Below, in pieces: positions 26,464-33,968 of a stretch of 64,000 nt of DNA. How positions within the stretch are numbered: position 1 is the first letter of the stretch; each line of letters begins with the position of its first letter. The stretch is taken from NCBI GenBank assembly GCA_002494885.1, contig DACV01000003.1, positions 213,165 through 277,164 of the forward strand, in the 5' to 3' direction. The notes below the pieces were generated by a model. The model did not search any database, had not been told where the DNA came from, and saw only the letters and a list, made by a program, of their open reading frames with translations. Source of the DNA: Methanobacterium sp. UBA44. Its GTDB lineage: Archaea > Methanobacteriota > Methanobacteria > Methanobacteriales > Methanobacteriaceae. A program made the translations under genes and the position numbers.

Positions 26464-26746
26464 TTCCATGTTTTAACTCATAGTTTCGCCATGCTGCAGC
26501 AACAGGGATTCTGATCTCCTACCCATTCTTTCTCAAAATCTCTTATTAATACATCACGTATTTCTTCAGCCCCTGCTTCTTTCCTGTTTTGTACTAGTTT
26601 ATTAATATCGTTCATTGTGTTATCTATAAGTTCTTTATGATCTTCTAAATTTAAACTGGCATATTTAATAGCGCTTTCAATGGAATTCCTTACTTTTTGG
26701 GAACTAAACCCCTCTTCTTATCATTTCTTAATATAACATCAGCCAT
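26464..26746 (-). pseudogene. Decayed ATP-cone protein (copy 4)
   Basis: The frame starts ADVILRND at ATG 26744-26746, shifts into GFSSQKVRNSIESAIKYASL followed by NLEDHKELIDNTMNDINKLV and EEIRDVLIRDFEKE, then shifts again to PVAAAWRNYELKHG. Each part aligns in order with the intact copies at 26805-27083 and 27234-27515 (KVR-SIE-AI; EIR--V--D-E; AWRNYERTHG). Two frameshifts make it non-functional. It is the last member of a tandem array. Confidence 0.8.
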
Positions 26747-26804
26747 ATAATCACATTTTAATAAACTAGTTAATTGATCAAAATAAAAAAATATTGGACT
26801 CAAA

Positions 26805-27083
26805 TCATCTTATTCCATGAGTCCTTTCGTAGTTTCTCCAGGATTGGGCTGCTTTTGGAGCATTACTTTCTAAATCATTTACTACTTCATTTCTAATTTC
26901 TTTGGAACTAATTTCGTTTCTATTCATTGTCATATTTTCTACATCTTGTGTAGCCTGTTCAATTGTACTCATTTGCTCTGTTACAGTATAACCTGCATCA
27001 GTAATAGCGTTTTCAACGGCTTTTCTCAGTTTTTGTGGTTTAAATTGTTCCTTTTTACCATTTCTCTTAACTACATCTGTCAT
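26805..27083 (-). CDS. Free-standing ATP-cone domain protein (copy 2)
   Basis: Ninety-two residues: VVKRNGKKEQFKPQKLRKAV, ENAITDAGYTVTEQMSTIEQ, ISSKEIRNEVVNDLESNAPK, and a conserved tail AQSWRNYERTHGIR. A GAGGTGA site supports the ATG. It has only the nucleotide-binding cone, so it may sense ATP/dATP and act through a partner, as NrdR and ribonucleotide reductase do; that role is inference. It lies 150 bp downstream of copy 3, in the same direction. Confidence 0.87.
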   Translation of the reverse strand: MTDVVKRNGKKEQFKPQKLRKAVENAITDAGYTVTEQMSTIEQATQDVENMTMNRNEISSKEIRNEVVNDLESNAPKAAQSWRNYERTHGIR

Positions 27084-27233
27084 AGAATCACCTCTCTATA
27101 TCCTACTTTCATTCAATTCTTTATTACTATGAAAAAAGTAATATAAATAAATTTCATATGCATTAAAAAACTCAAAAATAAACTTGAGTTAATGGTTAAA
27201 ATCAAATGGGAAAAAAATATTTTAAAAGGAATT

Positions 27234-27515
27234 TTAATACTTCATTCCATGTGTTCTTTCGTAATTTCTCCAGGCCTGAGCTATTTGCTGGTCATCCTGT
27301 TCTAAATCTCTTAATACTGTGTCACGGATTTGTTTAACTACTATCTGATCCATACCTCTCGCCATCTGTGTAGCATCCTGTGAAGCGTGATCTATTACTT
27401 CTCTTTTTTGACTTATATCAAATCCTGCATCTTTAACAGCACCCTCTATGGACATTCTTAATTTTTCTTCTCTAAATTGTTCTCTTTGACCATTTCTTTT
27501 TATTACATCTGTCAT
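27234..27515 (-). CDS. Free-standing ATP-cone domain protein (copy 3)
   Basis: Ninety-three residues: VIKRNGQREQFREEKLRMSI, EGAVKDAGFDISQKREVIDH, and VVKQIRDTVLRDLEQDDQQI, with the tail AQAWRNYERTHGMKY shared with copy 2. AGGAGGT lies upstream of the ATG. It heads the tandem group copy 3 - copy 2 - decayed copy 4 on the minus strand, downstream of the primase-like/ligase pair. Confidence 0.87.
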   Translation of the reverse strand: MTDVIKRNGQREQFREEKLRMSIEGAVKDAGFDISQKREVIDHASQDATQMARGMDQIVVKQIRDTVLRDLEQDDQQIAQAWRNYERTHGMKY

Positions 27516-27764
27516 TTTATTTTACCTCCTATACATGATTGGATTCTCACAATTTTTCATGATTTTATAAGAACCCATTCATTTTATGCATTTTATGTAA
27601 TTTTGTAATACTTTTTTATGATCGTTACAATATAAAAAACTTTACGTGCCTTCAAGAAAAATGTTAAAAATAAGTCAATATAACAATTAAAATATGATTT
27701 TAACTCATAATAAACAGATAATTATATAAAAAAAATGATTAATGGATTATAACTAAAAAAACAG

Positions 27765-29531
27765 TCAAGCACCTTTATACATCTGTAATATCTCATCAGA
27801 AGTGGTGGCCTGCTCAGGAGACTTTTCTTCACGCCATCTAATGAATCGAGGGAATCTTAAAGCCATCCCCTGTTTTTCATCCTCTCGCCACTTACATGTG
27901 TGAACAGGGCTTTTAGTTATCTCAGATCCAAGGACTTCAACCACATATTCTGGATCAAACCAGAAATCAGGTTCCATTTCTTTATTTACAACAACTCTTG
28001 CAGGATTTTTATCCACTCTGGCATCAGCGAGCTTTTCAGGCATTGCTGCAAGTTGTTTATCAGAAAATCCAGTTCCTAACTTAGAAACAGTTTCAAATGT
28101 GTCATCATGGTGATTATAAGAAGCACATAAAAGAGCACCATAAGTACCACTTCGCCTTCCCCTGCCTGCATATGCTCCTATAATAACCAGATCAAGGGTA
28201 TCTGATAGTTTACTAATATATTCCTTCTTCCATTTAATCCATGTCCAGTCTCTTCCACCTGCTCGATAATATGAATCTTCTGCACATGATTTACATACAA
28301 TACCCTCTAAATTTTTATTTATACATTCCTGGAAAAAATCATCTATATTATCAAGGTCAGAACTGACTCTTCTACTGGCTAAAGCAATATATTTTGATTC
28401 TTCTAATACTCTTTCCAGTTTCTCGCGTCTTTGAGGGTAACTGGTATGCATGAAAGAGTTTCCATCAACATAGAGCACATCAAAAAGCATGTATTTAACT
28501 GGAATTTTTTTTCTATACTCCTTAACGTCATATTTTCTCCTTCGCTGCATCAATATCTGAAATGAACCAAAGAGGTCATTTTCAAAGTCATATGCCATAG
28601 CTTCCCCATCCAGGATTACTTTTTCAACTTTAACATATTTTTTAATGTTTTCAACCAGATCCGGAAACTGGGAAGTCACATCAGTTAAACGGCGCGAATA
28701 TAATTTAATATTTTTACCATCTTTGTGGGTCTGAATGCGTTCCCCATCAAATTTTTCTTCGGCTGCAATATCCCTGGATCTGATTTTTTTTCTTATATCT
28801 TCAAAATTAGATACTCGCTGTGCTAACATGGCTTTAATTGGTCTATTAATTGTAATCTCTATCTGATTTACTCCTTTTATCCCTTCAGCTTTTAGAACTT
28901 TGGCTATAAGTCCTATATCTGAACTGATATTATAAGCATGTTCAAGTACTGGCTTTTTTCGTTTTGAACCTAAAAAAGCAAGAGATAAAGCGTTGAGTAT
29001 GGTCATATCTCCAACACCAAGTCTCATAGTACCTTCAGCAAGCCTTGCAATGTATCTTCTGCCTGTCTCATCAGCTTCTATCAGCATTGAAGCCAGTATT
29101 TTCTTTTTTATATCCTGAGATCCTTTTCCACCTGTAGAAGCTATTTTCCTTAAACCCTGAAATATATCTTTTATAGATAGCTCGCCAGTATAACCAAAAC
29201 ATTCTTTAAAAGGATTTTGTGTCTTTTTAATTATTTTTCCTGCTACTTCGCCAATATCTCCAAGATTTCGTGTTTCTTCTTCAACCTGACTTTTTGAAAC
29301 ACCACTTGCAATAGATATTGCAGATTGAACAGTTTTCTCACTTAATCCCAGATTAATATCCTCATATCCTGGTGCTATTCGTCCAAGAACCAGATAACAG
29401 ACCATATCTATTTCTTCTGCTTCACTATCTTTAAGAAGTCTGGATATAATTGATACCATCTCATTTTGAGATGTGGTATTTTCAATTTTTTCAAGGGTCC
29501 TTGTAAAAACTTCAAAATTAATTTTAATCAC
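27765..29531 (-). CDS. Second ATP-dependent DNA ligase, paired with a primase-like gene
   Basis: This 588-residue protein has ligase motifs: the adenylation lysine in AAEEKFDGERIQTHKDG, LDGEAMAYD, YMLFDVLYVDG, EGIVCKS, and WIKWKKEY, with a DNA-binding N-terminal domain and a C-terminal OB fold. It differs clearly from the ligase at 21787-23466. Its start overlaps the primase-like gene by 4 bases (29528-29531), so they are translated together. The pair resembles the split polymerase-ligase sets of archaeal end-joining systems, though I see no Ku gene here. Confidence 0.92.
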   Translation of the reverse strand: MIKINFEVFTRTLEKIENTTSQNEMVSIISRLLKDSEAEEIDMVCYLVLGRIAPGYEDINLGLSEKTVQSAISIASGVSKSQVEEETRNLGDIGEVAGKIIKKTQNPFKECFGYTGELSIKDIFQGLRKIASTGGKGSQDIKKKILASMLIEADETGRRYIARLAEGTMRLGVGDMTILNALSLAFLGSKRKKPVLEHAYNISSDIGLIAKVLKAEGIKGVNQIEITINRPIKAMLAQRVSNFEDIRKKIRSRDIAAEEKFDGERIQTHKDGKNIKLYSRRLTDVTSQFPDLVENIKKYVKVEKVILDGEAMAYDFENDLFGSFQILMQRRRKYDVKEYRKKIPVKYMLFDVLYVDGNSFMHTSYPQRREKLERVLEESKYIALASRRVSSDLDNIDDFFQECINKNLEGIVCKSCAEDSYYRAGGRDWTWIKWKKEYISKLSDTLDLVIIGAYAGRGRRSGTYGALLCASYNHHDDTFETVSKLGTGFSDKQLAAMPEKLADARVDKNPARVVVNKEMEPDFWFDPEYVVEVLGSEITKSPVHTCKWREDEKQGMALRFPRFIRWREEKSPEQATTSDEILQMYKGA

Positions 29532-30469
29532 CTGAAATCTTCAGGTAAACATTTTACAAGCTGATCAAGTTTTTCTATAATGTCTTTCGGCCTGTAATTA
29601 ACCAGTTTGTCTGTTAAACTCCTATCATAAAGCATTTTCTTAGCTATAGGAATTGAAACCCCATCTACAGTTTCTGGATTATCCATGTGGAGCGAACCTA
29701 ACGGCACCCGGCTCAATTTCCCCGAAGGAGTCTGTGAAGGGTCTATACTTATTGAATCTTCCTGTCTTTCGTGTCCCCCTACAACTTTAAAATCGACCTG
29801 TTGATCCACTTTTTTAGCCCATTTTCCCGTAAAATTACGCTCTGGATCATTTTTTGAATACTGAAAATATTTTTCATAAAATGAATTAGGTTCAGGGTGC
29901 TCTAAAAAGAAGAAAACATGAAATGAATTTCCAGTCCAGTAAGTAAATGGATTAACCTTCCCTATGAGATCATTAAGCTCATTATCTTCCCTAATAGTTT
30001 CTAAAAAGAGCCTTGTGCTTTTCTGTGCTTGTTCTGCAGTCATTCCCCTAAATCTATCGATATCAAAAAATATTCTATCAATTTCTCCACCCGGATTCTC
30101 ATGATTTGTAGCATAAAAGAAATCAGCAAGCTTTCTTGGAAGAAAATACTGCCAGACTTTATTCTGTAAATCTGTAATGTCATTTTTAGCATCTTTTAAA
30201 TGCTCTTCCTTTGATCTGAACTCCAGGAAATTAATATCCACTGCTTCAACAAGTTCTTCAACATACAGGGGTTCTAATTTTGATCCCCTTTTAAGTAAAT
30301 AGCGTACATGTCCTTTTGGAAGCCATATCTTGCTTGCAAGTTCACGATCCTTTAAATACTTTTTTAACTTCTCTGCAATAATAGCATATAGAAGTAAAAC
30401 ATCAGTTTGACCGAAAGGAGTAATTATATTATCTATATTTTTTTTAGCAAAATTAAGCAGAGTTACCAT
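29528..30469 (-). CDS. Archaeo-eukaryotic primase-like polymerase (PolDom-like)
   Basis: In 313 residues the three motifs of the primase superfamily appear in order: DRIFFDIDRFRG (metal aspartates D136 and D138), TGNSFHVFFFL (S182, H184), and a third metal residue probably D243 (SISIDPSQTPSGKLSRVPLG) followed by SLH at 259-261. The SRVPLGSLHM stretch resembles the R-x-P-x-S-L-H of eukaryotic/archaeal primases and LigD polymerase domains. The N-terminal 110 residues are helical and unassigned. Overlap with the ligase gene suggests a repair gap-filling and sealing role; this is inference. Confidence 0.75.
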   Translation of the reverse strand: MVTLLNFAKKNIDNIITPFGQTDVLLLYAIIAEKLKKYLKDRELASKIWLPKGHVRYLLKRGSKLEPLYVEELVEAVDINFLEFRSKEEHLKDAKNDITDLQNKVWQYFLPRKLADFFYATNHENPGGEIDRIFFDIDRFRGMTAEQAQKSTRLFLETIREDNELNDLIGKVNPFTYWTGNSFHVFFFLEHPEPNSFYEKYFQYSKNDPERNFTGKWAKKVDQQVDFKVVGGHERQEDSISIDPSQTPSGKLSRVPLGSLHMDNPETVDGVSIPIAKKMLYDRSLTDKLVNYRPKDIIEKLDQLVKCLPEDFR

Positions 30470-30497
30470 ACGAATCAGCCCGAAAATGATTTTATAT

Positions 30498-30521
30498 ACT
30501 TATTAATATTATTTAATAAGT
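30498..30521. promoter_or_regulatory. Inverted repeat upstream of the primase-like/ligase operon
   Basis: ACTTATTAA (30498-30506) and TTAATAAGT (30513-30521) form a perfect 9-bp inverted repeat 29 bp before the operon start, in the promoter zone. A similar AT-rich palindrome is upstream of the glutaredoxin gene (31457-31483). It could be a shared operator or a TATA-type element. Confidence 0.4.
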
Positions 30522-30637
30522 ATTTATTATTTGCTATTTAATTAAAACATTTGATTTAGAGCCTTTAAACCTCAAAAAATAAATTTATGGACTTATTTTA
30601 AATAGTGTTCCAATTAAAAGAAAAAAATAGAAGTTGC

Positions 30638-31141
30638 TTAAATAAATCTTTTAAAGCGTTCTTTACCCACCTTACAGATTGGACAGATTTCTGGAGGTTC
30701 CTCCCTTGCACATAAATAACCGCAAACGCCGCATCTAAACACAGGGACGTCTAAAGAAGAAATCACACTTCCTAGCTCACTTTTTGATTGTTCCCTTTCT
30801 TTGGGAGCCGGTCTTCTTTCTGGTATGGACTGTAGTTCTTTTTTTCCATCAAGTATATCTCTAGAGACATAGAGACCGCAGTAGCATGCATCATACTCAT
30901 TTAAATCAGGATCTCTATAATCGCATGGACATATGATATCCAGATCTTCTTCCTTATTATCTGCTGCAAGGCGGCATGGGCATGACCCATAACCATAACG
31001 CTTTTCATTCAGTAATATATTTTTTAAAAGGTATTTTGTGAATTCTTCATCTGAATTAAGATGATATCCATGAGCTTCTACATCTTTTTTTACTTTCTGG
31101 TAAAATTCTTCCAGTTCCTGGTTGCTAACATCGTCATTCAT
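30638..31141 (-). CDS. Ferredoxin:thioredoxin reductase catalytic-chain protein fused to a rubredoxin-like domain
   Basis: Residues about 1-110 match the FTR beta chain: the cluster/disulfide cysteines appear as GSCPCRLAADN, IICPCDYRDPD and DACYCGLYV. After a charged linker (ERRPAPKEREQSK), residues about 135-167 form a rubredoxin-like zinc or iron knuckle (FRCGVCGYLCAREEPPEICPICK). FTR reduces disulfides using ferredoxin electrons through a [4Fe-4S] site. Its start overlaps the glutaredoxin-like gene stop by 4 bases, which makes the latter its likely substrate. Confidence 0.9.
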   Translation of the reverse strand: MNDDVSNQELEEFYQKVKKDVEAHGYHLNSDEEFTKYLLKNILLNEKRYGYGSCPCRLAADNKEEDLDIICPCDYRDPDLNEYDACYCGLYVSRDILDGKKELQSIPERRPAPKEREQSKSELGSVISSLDVPVFRCGVCGYLCAREEPPEICPICKVGKERFKRFI

Positions 31142-31416
31142 TGAAGCTTCTCCTTAATTTCATCTTCTCTGAACCCTACAATAACATCATTATCATTAAT
31201 TACAACTGTTGGAAAAGAAAGTTGAGGATTCCAATTTTCTACTTCCTTTATAATCTCGGATCTTTCATCACCCTTAAGTAGATCAACATAAATATAGTTA
31301 AAATCAATTTTAAGGCTTTCAAGAAGCATTCGGGTCTTTTTACACCACCCACAAGTACTTAAAGCATAAAGAACTACCTTACCTTTATTTTCTCCTTCAA
31401 CATGTTCCATGGTCAT
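31138..31416 (-). CDS. Glutaredoxin-like redox protein, CGWC active site
   Basis: The 92-residue thioredoxin-fold protein has VVLYALSTCGWCKKTRMLLE as its active site, YVDLLKGDER in the middle, and the cis-proline loop SFPTVVIND. GGAGATG lies about 7 bases upstream. It overlaps the FTR-like gene and thus forms a two-gene redox operon. Methanogens lack glutathione, so ferredoxin through FTR is a sensible reductant (inference). The upstream palindrome at 31457-31483 may control the pair. Confidence 0.9.
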   Translation of the reverse strand: MTMEHVEGENKGKVVLYALSTCGWCKKTRMLLESLKIDFNYIYVDLLKGDERSEIIKEVENWNPQLSFPTVVINDNDVIVGFREDEIKEKLQ

Positions 31417-31456
31417 AATATCATCTCCTTCAATGTCATTTATTATGTAAAAATAA

Positions 31457-31483
31457 CTATTAATAATATTATTTAATAAATAG
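31457..31483. promoter_or_regulatory. AT-rich palindrome upstream of the glutaredoxin/FTR operon
   Basis: The 27-bp sequence CTATTAATAATATTATTTAA-TAAATAG is nearly self-complementary and shares ATTATTTAATAA with the inverted repeat before the primase-like/ligase operon. It is 41 bp upstream of the glutaredoxin ATG. Confidence 0.35.
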
Positions 31484-31596
31484 AAATAGATAATTAGTTT
31501 TTGATCCAGATCAACCTACTTAATCTAATTTGGAATCCATAATTTACATTATGAGTGCCTTTAATGAAAATTAAACTCCTAATTAATATCAGTTGA

Positions 31597-31770
31597 TTAA
31601 TCTATTATTTTTTCCACTATAGATCCACATCCCTGACATTCATATACTTCCAACCATCCAGCTGGATAGTTATGCTCTTCTATTTTTATTAACATATCTG
31701 ATCCACATGTTGGACATGAATCAAATGCATATGAACCTGTATTTCGAAGCATGTTAATTCTGGATCTCAT
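31597..31770 (-). CDS. Small zinc-ribbon protein
   Basis: I start at ATG 31768-31770, preceded by GGTGGT; the longer frame to 31875 has no site. The 57 residues hold two CxxC pairs, SCPTCGSDM and ECQGCGSIV, the classic zinc ribbon. Such small proteins bind nucleic acids or proteins; no specific role can be given. It lies beside, but just outside, the direct-repeat-bounded block. Confidence 0.7.
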   Translation of the reverse strand: MRSRINMLRNTGSYAFDSCPTCGSDMLIKIEEHNYPAGWLEVYECQGCGSIVEKIID

Positions 31771-31930
31771 TATACCACCAGGTAATACTTTTATTTCTTT
31801 AAGTATTTTATTTTTTCGAAGAAAATTGGAATATATAAAAAGAATAAAAATCCGAATTCTTTTTATAAGCCACATTACTGAAATTATTAGACGTTAAAAT
31901 CATTTTGAGATACAAATCAGAATTAATTTC

Positions 31931-31965
31931 GCTTAAAAATAGACTGAATAGTATGGAAATTATGA
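31931..31965. repeat. Left direct repeat bounding the BRO/zinc-ribbon/RHH block
   Basis: This 35-bp sequence contains AATAGACTGAATAGTATGG. It matches 33932-33966 at 32 of 35 positions in the same orientation, with starts exactly 2001 bp apart. Fifteen bases (AATAATATGGAAATA) of the right copy occur exactly again at 32942-32956, between the two gene units inside. Confidence 0.75.
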
Positions 31966-32117
31966 TGATGAATTTGTTAGAATAATCCAATAAAAAGATG
32001 GGAACATGTTGCCCTCCCATTTTATATGAATAAGATTATTAGTTTTACCCCCCAAACATTAATTTTTAGAAGATCTATAATTTAATAATTGTAAGAGTTA
32101 TATCGGAGTTATTAATA

Positions 32118-32942
32118 ATGGTGAGGAAAAACGCGATTAAACTTTTTGAAAGTAAACAGATCCGTACACTTTGGGGAGAAAACGAAGAAGAATGGTATTT
32201 TTCAGTTATAGATGTCATAAATGTTCTTACAAGTAGTAAGGATCCTGCTCGATATTGGAGTGTTCTTAAAAGTCGTTTAAAAAAGGAAGGAGTTGAACCT
32301 ACTACAATTTGTAGTAAGTTGAAAATGCCTGCTGCTGATGGAAAAATGCGATTAACTGACGTAGCATCTACTAAACAATTATTGAGATTAATTCAGTCAG
32401 TTCCATCTCCAAATGCTGAACCTTTCAAAAGATGGTTAGCCGAAGTGGGTAAAGAAAGGCTTGATGAAATAGCTGACCCTGAACTAGCAATGGAAAGAGC
32501 TATTAAGACCTATAAAAGTAAAGGTTATTCAGATGCATGGATTAATCAACGATTAAAATCAATTGAGATGCGAAAAGAATTAACTGATGAATGGCATCGA
32601 TCCGGTGTTAATGAAGGTGTTGAATATGCAATTTTAACTAATGAAATCACCAAAGCATGGTCTGATATGGACACCAAACAATATAAGAAACTTAAAGGAT
32701 TAAAAAAAGAAAATCTTAGAGATAACATGAGTAACCTTGAATTAGTTTTAAATATGTTAGCTGAAGCATCAACCACAGAAATATCTAAAAATGTTAATCC
32801 AAAAGGTTTCGAAGAAAGTAAAGATATAGCTAAACGTGGAGGAAATGTTGCAGGAGAGGCCAGAAAGAACATAGAAAAAGAATCTGGCCGATCAGTTATA
32901 ACCCGACGTAATGCTAAATCCCCAGAGCTTTTAGATGAATAA
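32118..32942 (+). CDS. BRO-N domain protein (DinD-like)
   Basis: The first about 110 residues form a BRO-N domain (LFESKQIRTLWGENEEEWYF SVIDVINVLTSSKDPARYW, VASTKQLLRLIQSVPS, FKRWLAEVGKERLDEIADPE). The remaining 160 residues are helical, as in DNA-damage-inducible protein D. BRO-N proteins bind DNA and are common on phages and mobile elements. It lies inside the direct-repeat block and uses an A-rich leader without an obvious ribosome site. Confidence 0.88.
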   Translation: MVRKNAIKLFESKQIRTLWGENEEEWYFSVIDVINVLTSSKDPARYWSVLKSRLKKEGVEPTTICSKLKMPAADGKMRLTDVASTKQLLRLIQSVPSPNAEPFKRWLAEVGKERLDEIADPELAMERAIKTYKSKGYSDAWINQRLKSIEMRKELTDEWHRSGVNEGVEYAILTNEITKAWSDMDTKQYKKLKGLKKENLRDNMSNLELVLNMLAEASTTEISKNVNPKGFEESKDIAKRGGNVAGEARKNIEKESGRSVITRRNAKSPELLDE

Positions 32943-32956
32943 ATAATATGGAAATA
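32942..32956. repeat. Internal partial copy of the direct repeat
   Basis: AATAATATGGAAATA here is identical to 33949-33963 in the right direct repeat. It starts in the stop codon of the BRO-N gene and divides the block into two gene units. Confidence 0.55.
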
Positions 32957-33703
32957 TCATACCTTTGTTCCGCATTCACCACAGAAAACAGCACCCTCTT
33001 CAAGCTTAAAACCACATTCCCTGCAAAAAACAGGTTTAACCGAAACCAGTTCAGAAGGGGTAGATTCAATTTGATTATGGGTTTGAGAATCATTTAAAGA
33101 AATAGGAGCATCACCCCAACCCACATCTCTATTTCCTTTTGCACGTTCATTAACTAGTTCCACATATTGCAGAATCAAATCATTTAGATAAGAAACATTT
33201 TTACCATCAACATTTAATTGAGATATGTGATTTTTGGCATAATTTTTTAAAAATAACTGTTTAAATTGATTATATTTGGGTTTTAATGTTAATTCATGGC
33301 CGGAAGTTAAAATTAAGTTTCCAGATTTAACACATTGGGATATTTCTTCCCAGGGAATTTTCATTAACCCAACATTTTTGGCAGATTCTAAAAGAATCCC
33401 ATTTTCTTTGAATTTTAAATTAATGGGAATTTTTTCGAGTTCAGAGGTGGTTTCTTGATTTATGCCACTAGTAGCTGCTAATCCCACTAATCCGAATGCT
33501 GCTGTGGCAGCACCCTTAGTAAATGCACCATGAGCATTTTTTGTGTGAGTTTGTGTAATTGTTTCTCCAGTATAGTAATCAAATTCTAATCCTGATGTGA
33601 TTAATTCTTGTAAAATGTCATCTTTAGTCTTATTAATTAAATTTGAATATTCGCCCCCAGCCATGTTAGTAATTTCAACTTTCTTTGAACCAAACAACCC
33701 CAT
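32957..33703 (-). CDS. Zinc-ribbon protein with PH-like central domain
   Basis: I start at ATG 33701-33703 (MGLFGSKK) because AAGGGG lies about 9 bases upstream; two earlier ATGs overlap that site. The 248 residues include a small hydrophobic segment (GAFTKGAATAAFGLVGLAAT), a beta-rich middle that resembles PH/GRAM-like proteins (KENGILLESAKNVGLMKIPWEEISQ), and a C-terminal zinc ribbon (FCRECGFKLEEGAVFCGECG). Its start touches the end of the ribbon-helix-helix gene, so the two are co-transcribed. Function unknown. Confidence 0.7.
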   Translation of the reverse strand: MGLFGSKKVEITNMAGGEYSNLINKTKDDILQELITSGLEFDYYTGETITQTHTKNAHGAFTKGAATAAFGLVGLAATSGINQETTSELEKIPINLKFKENGILLESAKNVGLMKIPWEEISQCVKSGNLILTSGHELTLKPKYNQFKQLFLKNYAKNHISQLNVDGKNVSYLNDLILQYVELVNERAKGNRDVGWGDAPISLNDSQTHNQIESTPSELVSVKPVFCRECGFKLEEGAVFCGECGTKV

Positions 33704-33704
33704 T

Positions 33705-33890
33705 CTATTCATCCCCTTCATCTATTTGTTTAAGTTTTATCATGCGTATTAGGTCGTATTCATGAGCAATATAATATTCTATCGCCGTGACGATTGTTTT
33801 AGAGACCGATTTACCTTTATAACTGGCTAATAATTCAATATCGCCCTTAACATCCACAGGCAGTCTCACTTGTTGGATAATTCTTATCAT
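33705..33890 (-). CDS. Small ribbon-helix-helix DNA-binding protein
   Basis: Sixty-one residues: IQQVRLPVDVKGDIELLASYKGKSVSKTIVTAIEYYIAHEYD. The beta-strand (VRLPVDV) and two helices are the ribbon-helix-helix fold typical of plasmid and antitoxin regulators. It is the first gene of a two-gene unit with the zinc-ribbon protein inside the direct-repeat block and may repress that unit (inference). Confidence 0.75.
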   Translation of the reverse strand: MIRIIQQVRLPVDVKGDIELLASYKGKSVSKTIVTAIEYYIAHEYDLIRMIKLKQIDEGDE

Positions 33891-33931
33891 ATCCCAATCT
33901 GATCCTTATATTACTATTATACATAGCCATT

Positions 33932-33966
33932 GCTTTAAAATAGACTGAATAATATGGAAATAATGA
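33932..33966. repeat. Right direct repeat bounding the BRO/zinc-ribbon/RHH block
   Basis: Contains AATAGACTGAATAATATGG and matches 31931-31965 at 32 of 35 bases. It lies immediately before the thiC stop codon region, so it marks the edge between the inserted block and the thiC gene. Confidence 0.75.
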
Positions 33967-33968
33967 AT

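Noticed and set aside
27765..30469. Complete Ku-LigD end-joining system
   Set aside because: The primase-like and ligase genes are present, but there is no Ku or phosphoesterase gene in the window, so the full system cannot be claimed.
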